Shown here in pieces: positions 1 to 5,766 of a stretch of DNA of 8,250 bases. The notes under the pieces were generated by a model that saw only the letters and a program-made list of their open reading frames with translations, was not told where the DNA came from and did no database searches. Source of the stretch: Candidatus Gottesmanbacteria bacterium RIFOXYB1_FULL_47_11 (GTDB lineage Bacteria > Patescibacteriota > Microgenomatia > UBA10105 > UBA927). The DNA lies in the NCBI GenBank assembly GCA_001779455.1, contig MFKE01000014.1, forward strand, positions 939 through 9,188, given 5' to 3'. A program made the translations under genes and the position numbers. Every line of letters begins with the position of its first letter. Position 1 is the stretch's first letter.

Positions 1-216
1 ACCGTAACCTTGTACGATACTGCAGGGACGCAGGAAGCCAGCACGCAAGTGGCAGGGGTAAGCAATACGTGGACCCCGACATCGCTCGAAGCCACAGCAT
101 ACGAAGGAACCTACACCCCTGGCTCCTATTTAACCCTAAAGATTGACCTCCAGGTTACCGGTACTGATACCGCCATGGTGGGTGAGATAGATATTGAATA
201 TCTCTCTACCAACTAA
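1..216 (+). CDS. C-terminal end of a secreted/surface beta-rich protein (5' end outside window)
   Basis: An open frame enters at base 1 and stops at TAA 214-216, giving 71 residues of a protein that starts outside the window. What is visible is rich in Thr, Ser, Gly and Tyr with alternating hydrophobic residues (for example LTLKIDLQV and GEIDIEYL). This is typical of the last strands of a beta-sandwich or jelly-roll surface domain. No cysteine, membrane anchor or sorting motif is seen at the C-terminus. The next gene's ATG lies 1 nt after this stop, in the same direction, so the two are probably co-transcribed and translation may pass on by re-initiation. That neighbour is a secreted peptidase with a similar C-terminal beta domain, which supports a cell-surface role. 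The exact family cannot be named from the fragment. Confidence 0.75.
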   Translation, partial: TVTLYDTAGTQEASTQVAGVSNTWTPTSLEATAYEGTYTPGSYLTLKIDLQVTGTDTAMVGEIDIEYLSTN

Positions 217-217
217 C

Positions 218-2635
218 ATGAAAAAAACATCCTTACGGTGGTTAAGCCTCATTTTAGTCATGAATCTGATGTTTTGGAATATGGCGTCTGTGGCATTTGC
301 CCAGGAATTGGCTACGCCGTCAGCCGCAGAGGCCACACCAAGCGGCAGAGGTGAGAGTACCCCTTCTGCGGTATTGTTGCCGGATCTGTTGGAGGCCACA
401 CCGTCTGCGACATATTTTTCTCTCAGTACTCCTTCCGCCACACCCGAAACAATAGCTCCGACGATTACCGAGCCCCCCGTTCCCGCTGTTTCTGCGGGCA
501 TCCGGTACCCCATGCAGGTCCGGACTCTTTCCAGGCGGATGTACCGCGGAAGCGACAACGTTGATGTGGTGATTGAAAATTTTGATAAAGCGCAGTCATC
601 AGTGACCGTCATGGGGCCGCATGGGCAGATAAACAAGGTGCGCTACTTTGAGGACACTACCGGGAGTCTTACCATACTTGCGCTGGTACCGGGGATTGAA
701 TTTGTGCCGGGTAAATATACCGTGCGCGTTGAAAGTAAGGGAACGATTATCAGCACCCAGGATTTTTATTGGGGCGTCCTTGCCATAAATACCAACAAAT
801 CCATGTTCCTTCCGGGTGAAACAGCGGATCTTTCGATGGCTGTTCTAAATGATACGGGAGATATCGTCTGTAATGCTCAGGTGCGTCTTTCAATTACCGA
901 TCCCGCCGGGACGGTAATGAATCTGTCTACCGATGACGGGACGATTATGGCAACGTCCGACTGTGGGAATAAAGAGATGATTGTCACCCCGGATTACTCC
1001 GCAAGGTATACGACAACAACAGACGGAATATATACCATGGATCTCACGGCAACAACAGCAAACGGCACCTATTCGGTTTCTGACAGTTTTGAAGTGCGGG
1101 ATTTTGTTCCGTTTGATGTAGAACGCACCAGCGCGACACGTATTTATCCGCCGAATTTTTACCCGATGACTATAAAGGTGAAAGCTAATACTGATTTTAC
1201 CGGGGAAATTGAAGAAACCGTACCGGCATCGTTTACCGTACGGCAAGGGGAAGGGGTCACACCGTACGGGGCGGTGATAGTCGATTCTCCGCCGTTGGAT
1301 CCGACGGCATACTTTGTACACCTAGAGTACCCGTTTACGGGTAAATATCCCGTTGAACTGGGTTTTGGTGAAGCCTTAACGGATCCTCTCCTTCAGGAGC
1401 AGTATAAGACATTCGGGTTAGTTGGTCATGATGGAACGGATTTCGGGCTTCCCGAAGGTACAGCGGTTTTTGCAGCTGATGCAGGGACGGTTATTCTTGC
1501 AGGCGACGGCGTCTACGGGACAACCATTGTGGTACAGCATTCGTGGGGAAGAAGCTATTATGGCCATTTAAGTTCGGTGGGTGTAGAGGTCGGTGACAAG
1601 GTTGAGGCCGGGGGTGAGATTGGGAAATCCGGCCAGACGGGTCTTACCACCGGGCCGCATTTGCATTTTGGGATAAAGTTGAAAACCGCGGACATGCAAA
1701 ACGGGTATTACGGGAAGACAGATCCCATGCCGTTTGTAACAGGCAACGCAACTGTTTCTGACTCGTCCGTCAAACATATTACATGGCACGTATCCGTGAA
1801 ATCAGGAGATGAGTTTACCATCGGGTATCAATACCAGGCGCCGAATGTGTCCCCGCAATTTTATCTTGCAGGTCCGCTTACGTTCCGCCGCGCTAGTGGA
1901 GTACCATACATACAAACTCCGGAAGCCTCCGGCAGCGCTAATCCGTGTGTGCTGGGGATAGCCACACAGAGTGGTCTGTTGGATTTTTCTTTGCAATCTT
2001 CGACACCTTCCGCAAGTATTTCCGTGGGTGTATCTCTGTTATTTTCTGAAATCCGACAATGGCAAATTGCGGCAGACGCAACGGACACCCTGTATGCAGA
2101 TAGTGATATATCTACCACAAGCTGGACTAGCGGCACATGTTCTACTAATCTCTGGGATTGTATTAATGAAGGAACAGCGTCGCCTAACGATAGTGATTAT
2201 CTGAAAACAGCAAAAGGCTCGGGAACGTTTTCATATATCCACACTGCAACAGACAGTCCGTCTGATGTACAAACGGTGACCCAGATAGATGTTAGCGTTC
2301 GCGGATATTATACGGTAGCTGCCTCTACGGTGACAGTATATTACTCTACTGACGGTTCAGATCCGTCGATTCCGGTGGGTGTGCCGATTAGCTTGCCTGT
2401 AACCTCCCCGTCCACACAAACCGTAACAGCTGCCAGCCTTTCGCTTACGAAAACGCAAATTGATGCACTGCGCGTAAAATTTGTAGCCACTGTCGGAAAG
2501 AATGGGTATGTATGGGTGCAAGCCAGCCAATACGATCTTACCTATACACCGACAGCTTCCGGTCCCACGACCGATCAGCAGATGCGGCATGGGAAATGGT
2601 TTAGTGGCGGGGCTGAGGCGGCGTTTACGTTTTGA
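218..2635 (+). CDS. Secreted multidomain M23 (LytM/lysostaphin-type) metallopeptidase
   Basis: Predicted 805-aa secreted zinc endopeptidase, likely cutting peptide cross-links in peptidoglycan. Residues 1-28 form a signal peptide (KK, hydrophobic core, cleavage after AFA). Residues 33-74 are a TPSA-repeat linker. About 97-185 is Ig-like; about 187-295 resembles a macroglobulin MG2-type domain (NTNKSMFLPGETADL) with cysteines 218 and 249, a possible disulfide. The M23 domain spans about 388-500 and is complete: zinc ligands H404, D408 and H483, and catalytic H450 (YYGHL) and H481 (GPHLHFG). Residues 520-554 look like a continuation of a scaffold domain interrupted by the peptidase. About 616-776 is a beta jelly-roll-like region containing CSTNLWDC. 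The C-terminus carries RHGKWFSGG at 790-798. ATG 218 is preferred over TTG 194 because it begins a clean signal peptide; TTG 194 has a GGTGAG 7 nt upstream but lies inside the previous gene. No promoter is evident, so it probably belongs to the upstream operon. The peptidase assignment is firm; the substrate is inferred. Confidence 0.92.
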   Translation: MKKTSLRWLSLILVMNLMFWNMASVAFAQELATPSAAEATPSGRGESTPSAVLLPDLLEATPSATYFSLSTPSATPETIAPTITEPPVPAVSAGIRYPMQVRTLSRRMYRGSDNVDVVIENFDKAQSSVTVMGPHGQINKVRYFEDTTGSLTILALVPGIEFVPGKYTVRVESKGTIISTQDFYWGVLAINTNKSMFLPGETADLSMAVLNDTGDIVCNAQVRLSITDPAGTVMNLSTDDGTIMATSDCGNKEMIVTPDYSARYTTTTDGIYTMDLTATTANGTYSVSDSFEVRDFVPFDVERTSATRIYPPNFYPMTIKVKANTDFTGEIEETVPASFTVRQGEGVTPYGAVIVDSPPLDPTAYFVHLEYPFTGKYPVELGFGEALTDPLLQEQYKTFGLVGHDGTDFGLPEGTAVFAADAGTVILAGDGVYGTTIVVQHSWGRSYYGHLSSVGVEVGDKVEAGGEIGKSGQTGLTTGPHLHFGIKLKTADMQNGYYGKTDPMPFVTGNATVSDSSVKHITWHVSVKSGDEFTIGYQYQAPNVSPQFYLAGPLTFRRASGVPYIQTPEASGSANPCVLGIATQSGLLDFSLQSSTPSASISVGVSLLFSEIRQWQIAADATDTLYADSDISTTSWTSGTCSTNLWDCINEGTASPNDSDYLKTAKGSGTFSYIHTATDSPSDVQTVTQIDVSVRGYYTVAASTVTVYYSTDGSDPSIPVGVPISLPVTSPSTQTVTAASLSLTKTQIDALRVKFVATVGKNGYVWVQASQYDLTYTPTASGPTTDQQMRHGKWFSGGAEAAFTF
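314..439 (+). repeat. TPSA-repeat linker region in the M23 protein
   Basis: After the signal peptide the protein carries five TPS(A/G) units at residues 33-36, 40-43, 48-51, 61-64 and 71-74, separated by short spacers. A sixth TPSA sits at 596-599. The next gene has the same motif at residues 118-121 (TPSG) and 212-215. It looks like a flexible extracellular Thr/Pro/Ser linker; glycosylation is possible but unproven. Confidence 0.75.
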
Positions 2636-2660
2636 CATTAGGTGACAAATACAGTACAGT
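2632..2660 (+). promoter_or_regulatory. Sigma70-like promoter of the LytR_C gene, overlapping the upstream stop codon
   Basis: A perfect -35 TTGACA (2632-2637) is followed after 17 nt by TACAGT (2655-2660, 4 of 6 to TATAAT). The -10 ends 6 nt before the GTG start at 2667, predicting a leaderless transcript. The TGA stop of the M23 gene (2633-2635) lies inside the -35 box. Confidence 0.65.
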
Positions 2661-2666
2661 TTCCAT

Positions 2667-3347
2667 GTGAAAAAAATTATAATTATTATATCCGCTCTTC
2701 TGTTGTTGGTGCTTGCCGTAATTCCCTCGGTGTATTTTTATAACAAATATCAAACACTCCAAAAACAACTCAGTGTAGCGGAAATAAAAGACGACATACC
2801 CGCATTGACGGCCCTGGTCGGTAAACTTATTCTGTTGCCCGAGGGCGAGACGCCCACCGTGATGACCGTGACGGATAAAGAAAAGCTTTCCGGCCAGCTG
2901 TTTTTTGCCAATGCCAAAAACGGGGATAAGGTGCTTGTATACGAGAAAGCAAAAAAGGCATTCCTCTATGATCCGGATGAAAATAAAGTTATCGAGGTAG
3001 GGCCCATTCTGACATCTACCCCGTCCGGCACGCTTACCCCTCAAGCGACGCCACCCGCGACACAAAAGGTGTATACGTTTGCGGTTCTCAACGCAACCCT
3101 GACAAAAGGTTTAGCGGAAAGATATGCAACAACATTGGTGTCTAAAGTTCCGGAAGCGGAAGTTGTTGCACGCGGCAACGCCAAAGGCGATTACACGAAA
3201 TCAGTTCTTGTGGATGTGACAGGTACGCGTAAAGATGAGGCAACAACACTTGCAAAAACGTTAGGATTAGATGTCTCTCCGTTTCCGGCCGGCGAATCGA
3301 CACCCTCTGCTGAGTTTCTCATTATTGTAGCTGAGGATCAAAAGTAA
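2667..3347 (+). CDS. Membrane-anchored LytR C-terminal (LytR_C) domain protein
   Basis: A 226-aa protein with a short basic N-terminus (KK), one membrane segment at about residues 4-25, and the rest predicted outside the cell. Residues 41-113 form a compact domain (KLILLPEGETPTV, FFANAKNGDKVLVYEK, AFLYDPDENKVIEV); I associate this arrangement with CPR proteins but cannot name it. A Thr/Pro-rich linker with TPSG spans about 117-133. Residues 135-226 match LytR_C (VLNATLTKGLAERYATTL, then a final beta strand EFLIIVAEDQ), a domain found at the end of LytR-CpsA-Psr proteins. The LCP catalytic domain is absent, so this is not a ligase by itself; a wall- or glycan-binding role is inferred. The start is GTG 2667: the overlapping ATG 2665 is followed at once by TGA. 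It has its own promoter and follows the M23 gene by 31 nt, consistent with a shared envelope function. Confidence 0.85.
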   Translation: MKKIIIIISALLLLVLAVIPSVYFYNKYQTLQKQLSVAEIKDDIPALTALVGKLILLPEGETPTVMTVTDKEKLSGQLFFANAKNGDKVLVYEKAKKAFLYDPDENKVIEVGPILTSTPSGTLTPQATPPATQKVYTFAVLNATLTKGLAERYATTLVSKVPEAEVVARGNAKGDYTKSVLVDVTGTRKDEATTLAKTLGLDVSPFPAGESTPSAEFLIIVAEDQK

Positions 3348-3353
3348 TGATCC
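3335..3353 (+). terminator. Small hairpin over the LytR_C stop codon, possible weak terminator
   Basis: GGATCA (3335-3340) and TGATCC (3348-3353) form a perfect 6-bp stem with a 7-nt loop that contains the TAA stop. The sequence after it is only moderately T-rich and has no immediate T run, so termination is uncertain. Confidence 0.25.
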
Positions 3354-3369
3354 GTCCTTGATAGTTTTC

Positions 3370-3398
3370 TTGCATTCCCTATTTTTCCATGGCATACT
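3370..3398 (+). promoter_or_regulatory. Probable leaderless promoter of the PAS gene
   Basis: TTGCAT (3370-3375), 17 nt, then CATACT (3393-3398) preceded by TGG, an extended -10 arrangement. The -10 ends 7 nt before ATG 3406 and no Shine-Dalgarno sequence is present. Each hexamer alone is weak; the geometry matches the other genes of the window. Confidence 0.45.
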
Positions 3399-3405
3399 GA
3401 TACCG

Positions 3406-4176
3406 ATGAGTGATACTGCACCGACAAATTCCATATTTGCAGATCTGGCAACAGAGCGGGTGCTCACAAATTTTTTTGAGCGGATGCCGCTTATCGGCGT
3501 TGGGTTGGATACTCAGGGTGCCGTGACGTATATCAACCCCTATTTTCTCACGCTGACGGGATATACCCGCGAAGAAGTCATCGGGAAAAATTGGTTTACG
3601 ACATTTATTCCGAAGGCGCAGGAGACCATGCTCACCAACGCATTTACCGATATTCTTGCAAAAGAAAGCTATACCAGGCTGGAGAATGCCATTCTGACCA
3701 AATCGGGCGAACTGCGGCAGATTTCCTGGACGAATGCCGCCCTCAAAGATGCAGAGGGGAAACCCTCGGGAACACTGAGTATCGGCCTGGATATAAGCAA
3801 TTTAAAAAATGCGGAACAATCACTCCTGGAAGATGAGGAACGCTTCCGGATTTTATCCGATATGACCCGGGAAGGCATCGCCATCCATGACCACGGCATT
3901 ATTATCCTCAGCAACAGAAAACTTACGGAGATGTCCGGGTATTCGGAGGCGGAACTGGTGGGCAAAAACGTTCTCGACTTTTTTCCGCCTGAGTCGCAAG
4001 CGGTGATGAAAAAGTATATGGATCAGGAAAAGGAAGGCTGTTATACAGTAATTGGGAATAAAAAGGACGGGAGCACCATGCCGGTTGAAATTTGCGGGAG
4101 AATGGCAGACTACCGCGGTCGCAGGGTCCGGGTAACGACCATACGGGAACTTCCCCAAGCGGACAAGGCTTCATAA
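3406..4176 (+). CDS. Tandem PAS-domain protein without a visible output domain
   Basis: A 256-aa soluble protein with no signal peptide or membrane segment. PAS domain 1 covers about residues 16-131 (GVGLDTQGAVTYINP, LTGYTREEVIGKNWF, then GTLSIGLDISNLKNAEQ). A short helical linker (SLLEDEERFRIL) leads to PAS domain 2 at about 145-247 (IIILSNRKLTEMSGYSEAELVGKNVLDFF, KKDGSTMPVEI). The chain ends about ten residues after the second PAS core, so no histidine kinase, GGDEF, EAL or DNA-binding region follows. PAS domains bind ligands, flavin or haem and mediate protein contacts; the ligand cannot be read from sequence. Possible roles are an adaptor or a sensor acting on a separate effector. ATG 3406 is chosen over TTG 3358 because it directly follows the promoter and opens a normal PAS N-terminus. 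The small helical gene at 4197 follows by 20 nt but has its own promoter. Confidence 0.85.
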   Translation: MSDTAPTNSIFADLATERVLTNFFERMPLIGVGLDTQGAVTYINPYFLTLTGYTREEVIGKNWFTTFIPKAQETMLTNAFTDILAKESYTRLENAILTKSGELRQISWTNAALKDAEGKPSGTLSIGLDISNLKNAEQSLLEDEERFRILSDMTREGIAIHDHGIIILSNRKLTEMSGYSEAELVGKNVLDFFPPESQAVMKKYMDQEKEGCYTVIGNKKDGSTMPVEICGRMADYRGRRVRVTTIRELPQADKAS

Positions 4177-4189
4177 ACTGTGGTATAAT
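4160..4189 (+). promoter_or_regulatory. Extended -10 leaderless promoter of the four-helix-bundle gene
   Basis: TGG plus a perfect TATAAT (4184-4189) ends 7 nt before ATG 4197, so transcription should begin at about the A of the start codon. A partial -35, CGGACA (4160-4165), lies 18 nt upstream within the end of the PAS gene. This is one of the clearest leaderless signals in the window. Confidence 0.7.
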
Positions 4190-4196
4190 TCTAGCA

Positions 4197-4517
4197 ATGA
4201 GTTTCCACGACGATAAACTATGGCAGGAAGCATATGTTGCACTTCTGGATGTCCTGGAAGCGACCGACGGGATGGATGGAGATTTGGTGGGCCAGGCGCG
4301 AAAGCAGGCCATGGCAGCACTGACCGAGACGGCAACAGCAGTTGCTTCCCGCGACCGGAAGCTTCGGGAAATTAAACTGCGGAATGTCGGCACGGGGATT
4401 ATCGTATCGCTGCGGAGTTTACTTTCTGTCCTGTGGGCGACGGAAGTCCTTACCGATGATGTATTCGGCAAACTGGATACCGCCTACGAAGCGTTTGCCA
4501 ATAAGCTCCCCCGGTAA
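4197..4517 (+). CDS. Small four-helix-bundle protein, S23/Avd-like (divergent)
   Basis: A 106-aa protein, almost entirely helical and without cysteine or membrane segments. The pattern LWQEAYVALLDVLEAT, then QARKQAMAALTETATAVASRDR, then NVGTGIIVSLRSLLSVLWATEVLTDDVFGKLDTAYEAF (in separate segments of the chain) resembles the four-helix-bundle family that includes the S23 proteins of 23S rRNA intervening sequences and the Avd accessory protein of diversity-generating retroelements. The length is close to that family's usual 110-130 residues. The usual N-terminal motif around a Phe/Leu-Trp-Gln is only partly kept (LWQEAY), so the assignment is tentative. No reverse transcriptase, template repeat or 23S rRNA is present here, so neither special role is supported. 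ATG 4197 is fixed by the leaderless promoter; the frame stays open further upstream into the PAS gene. Its 3' end lies 3 nt from the convergent gene at 4521-5060. Confidence 0.7.
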   Translation: MSFHDDKLWQEAYVALLDVLEATDGMDGDLVGQARKQAMAALTETATAVASRDRKLREIKLRNVGTGIIVSLRSLLSVLWATEVLTDDVFGKLDTAYEAFANKLPR

Positions 4518-4520
4518 CAT

Positions 4521-5060
4521 TTATCTCATCGCCTCTATATTTTGCCATTCGAAAGGAAGAATTGTTGGAGTAGCTGTTGTTTTAGATAGGAGAACGCATG
4601 CCCGGGGATTGTTCCAATACGTGGAAAACCAGCGAAAATCAGCAAGCGGGATAAATTTATTTTTTTGATCAGGTGCTTTCGACTCAAAACCGAGTGTAAA
4701 TCGAGGAATATATTCCATATCACCGTCAAAATTTCTGAAATGGATACGTAAATTTTCCGCAGTAGGTCCGGTGGCATCTCCTTTGTTGGGAAATACTGTC
4801 AAAACCGGAATACGCACCACGCCTTCCTTGATAATCCCCATCGTGTGAAGTAGCGGCTGTTCAGTCGTTTGGGGCCCCCTGGCTGTTACTTGGGGAATAT
4901 ACTGTAAGTAAAAATTAGGGATTTCTGATTCCGGTATGCCGTTTGTTAACAGTGTTAATGCTTTCCCTAACTCGTTGTGGATGTTTTGGATTCGATACAT
5001 CGAAACTGGTAGTTTTTCCTGTGGTGCCATAAAAAACCCGCCGTTCTTCTGGCAGGTCAT
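4521..5060 (-). CDS. Conserved-looking hypothetical protein, 179 aa
   Basis: I do not recognise this protein. It is a soluble mixed alpha/beta chain with no signal peptide or membrane helix. An N-terminal helix (about residues 20-43) is followed by a region rich in beta-type stretches and aromatics (NFYLQYIPQV, VVRIPVLTVFPN, NLRIHFRNF, YIPRFTLGFES, DFRWFSTYWNN). The Pro- and aromatic-rich composition suggests a compact folded domain rather than disorder. The upstream end has two candidate starts: ATG 5060, which follows a -10-like TATGAT by 8 nt as in neighbouring genes, and ATG 5030 (MAPQEK, 169 aa). Between them lies a terminator-like hairpin with a T run, so the choice affects how the gene is controlled. 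It is divergent from the epimerase-like gene and tail to tail with the helical gene. Sampled stretches look more AT-rich than deoC. Confidence 0.7.
   Translation of the reverse strand: MTCQKNGGFFMAPQEKLPVSMYRIQNIHNELGKALTLLTNGIPESEIPNFYLQYIPQVTARGPQTTEQPLLHTMGIIKEGVVRIPVLTVFPNKGDATGPTAENLRIHFRNFDGDMEYIPRFTLGFESKAPDQKNKFIPLADFRWFSTYWNNPRACVLLSKTTATPTILPFEWQNIEAMR
5031..5056 (-). terminator. Terminator-like hairpin plus T run at the 5' end of the 4521-5060 gene
   Basis: Read on the minus strand: CCTGCC (5056-5051), an 8-nt loop AGAAGAAC (5050-5043), GGCGGG (5042-5037), then six T (5036-5031). The stem has five Watson-Crick pairs and one T-G pair and is GC-rich, as in a rho-independent terminator. 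On the plus strand no T run follows, so it is directional. It lies over codons 2-10 if ATG 5060 is used, or directly before ATG 5030. It could be an attenuator, or could stop minus-strand readthrough coming from deoC. Confidence 0.55.
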
Positions 5061-5068
5061 GTGATCTT

Positions 5069-5074
5069 ATCATA
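5069..5074 (-). promoter_or_regulatory. -10-like element for the 4521-5060 gene
   Basis: TATGAT on the minus strand (5074-5069, 5 of 6 to consensus) ends 8 nt before ATG 5060. No good -35 is found at 16-18 nt; GTGACA (5092-5087) is only 12 nt away. It follows the same leaderless layout as the other genes but is weaker. Confidence 0.45.
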
Positions 5075-5100
5075 AACGTAGTCAGTTGTCACTTCACCTC

Positions 5101-5128
5101 TTTACATCACGCTCCCTTTCCGTATACG
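5101..5128 (+). promoter_or_regulatory. Leaderless promoter of the epimerase-like gene
   Basis: TTTACA (5101-5106, 5 of 6), 16 nt, TATACG (5123-5128), ending 8 nt before ATG 5137; alternatively TACGCT (5125-5130) with 18-nt spacing and a 6-nt gap. No Shine-Dalgarno sequence lies before the ATG. Confidence 0.6.
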
Positions 5129-5136
5129 CTACGAGT

Positions 5137-5766
5137 ATGGTTGATATTATCCCCGGGATTTTGGAACAAGAATGGGAGATGATAGAGGAGCGGCTTCGTC
5201 TGGTTACGGGCCTGGTTGAGTGGGTGCAGATTGATGTTGCGGATAATACATTAATCCCCAACACGACGTTTTTAGATTTCGCCAAGTTTAAAGCGTATTC
5301 CGACAAACTGTCACTGGAAGCGCATTTCATGGTTGCAAACCCGGAAAAATATATCAAAGCCGCGGCTGATGCCGGATTCAAACGGCTTATTGTCCACGTT
5401 GAGGCGCATGACCCGCGTCTGTTTTTGGATCAGGTGAAGTATGAAGATGTAGAGGTGGGTGTTGCCCTGGACGGACCGACGGAGTTTGAGACGATAGAAC
5501 CGTTTCTTGAGGAAGTGGATGTTGTCGAGGTGATGATGGTGGAGGCAGGGTTTGCCGGCGGCACATTTTTGCCGGAATGCGTCGAGAAAATTAAATCCAT
5601 TCATTCATATCTTCCTGATTTGCCGATTGAGGTGTCGGGGGGAATGACTGAGAAAACTGCGCGCTTGGTTACCGAAGCCGGGGCTTCGCGGCTGGTTGTT
5701 AATAGTTTTCTTTTTAATAATCCCGGAAATATAAAGAGTGTACTGGAACAGCTTAGGGCTGTGTGA
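5137..5766 (+). CDS. Ribulose-phosphate 3-epimerase family protein with altered active site
   Basis: A 209-aa TIM-barrel protein matching the Rpe family over its full length: IPGIL near the N-terminus, IDVADNTLIPNTTF at 32-45, EAHFMVANPEKYI at 61-73, VHVEAH at 86-91, VMMVEAGFAGGTF at 132-144 and VSGGM at 166-170. Genuine Rpe interconverts D-ribulose 5-phosphate and D-xylulose 5-phosphate using a metal held by His-Asp-His-Asp. Here D33 and H63 remain, but the first His of the usual HxDxMDG is Q31 and the Asp of the usual DGG is S167. The Ser of the usual PSIL motif is also Gly (G7). Losing one catalytic Asp and a metal His makes normal epimerisation unlikely; the phosphate-binding end (GFAGG, SGG) is mostly kept. 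It may be a sugar-phosphate-binding pseudoenzyme or have a changed reaction. ATG 5137 fits the promoter and family start. The 3' end overlaps deoC by 14 nt. Confidence 0.85.
   Translation: MVDIIPGILEQEWEMIEERLRLVTGLVEWVQIDVADNTLIPNTTFLDFAKFKAYSDKLSLEAHFMVANPEKYIKAAADAGFKRLIVHVEAHDPRLFLDQVKYEDVEVGVALDGPTEFETIEPFLEEVDVVEVMMVEAGFAGGTFLPECVEKIKSIHSYLPDLPIEVSGGMTEKTARLVTEAGASRLVVNSFLFNNPGNIKSVLEQLRAV

Noticed and set aside
181..196. GGTGAG followed by a TTG start at 194 for the M23 gene
   Set aside because: It would add eight residues before the signal peptide and overlap the upstream coding region; ATG 218 starts directly with KK plus a hydrophobic core. The Shine-Dalgarno match is probably chance, as no other gene here has one.
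136..636. 166-aa open frame on the minus strand
   Set aside because: Antisense to the signal peptide and TPSA linker of the M23 gene; it arises from codon bias there and has no recognisable domain.
2625..3065. 146-aa open frame on the minus strand
   Set aside because: Antisense to the LytR_C gene, which has a clear membrane anchor, promoter and domain.
3358..3405. N-terminal extension of the PAS protein from TTG 3358
   Set aside because: The extension covers the promoter region and translates as hydrophobic filler; ATG 3406 is 7 nt after the -10 element.
3923..4471. 182-aa open frame on the minus strand
   Set aside because: Antisense to the PAS and helical genes, with Ser/Arg/Pro-rich low-complexity translation and no promoter; both plus-strand genes have recognisable domains.
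4197..4517. Diversity-generating retroelement accessory (Avd) locus
   Set aside because: No reverse transcriptase, template repeat or variable repeat is present in the window; family resemblance alone is not enough.
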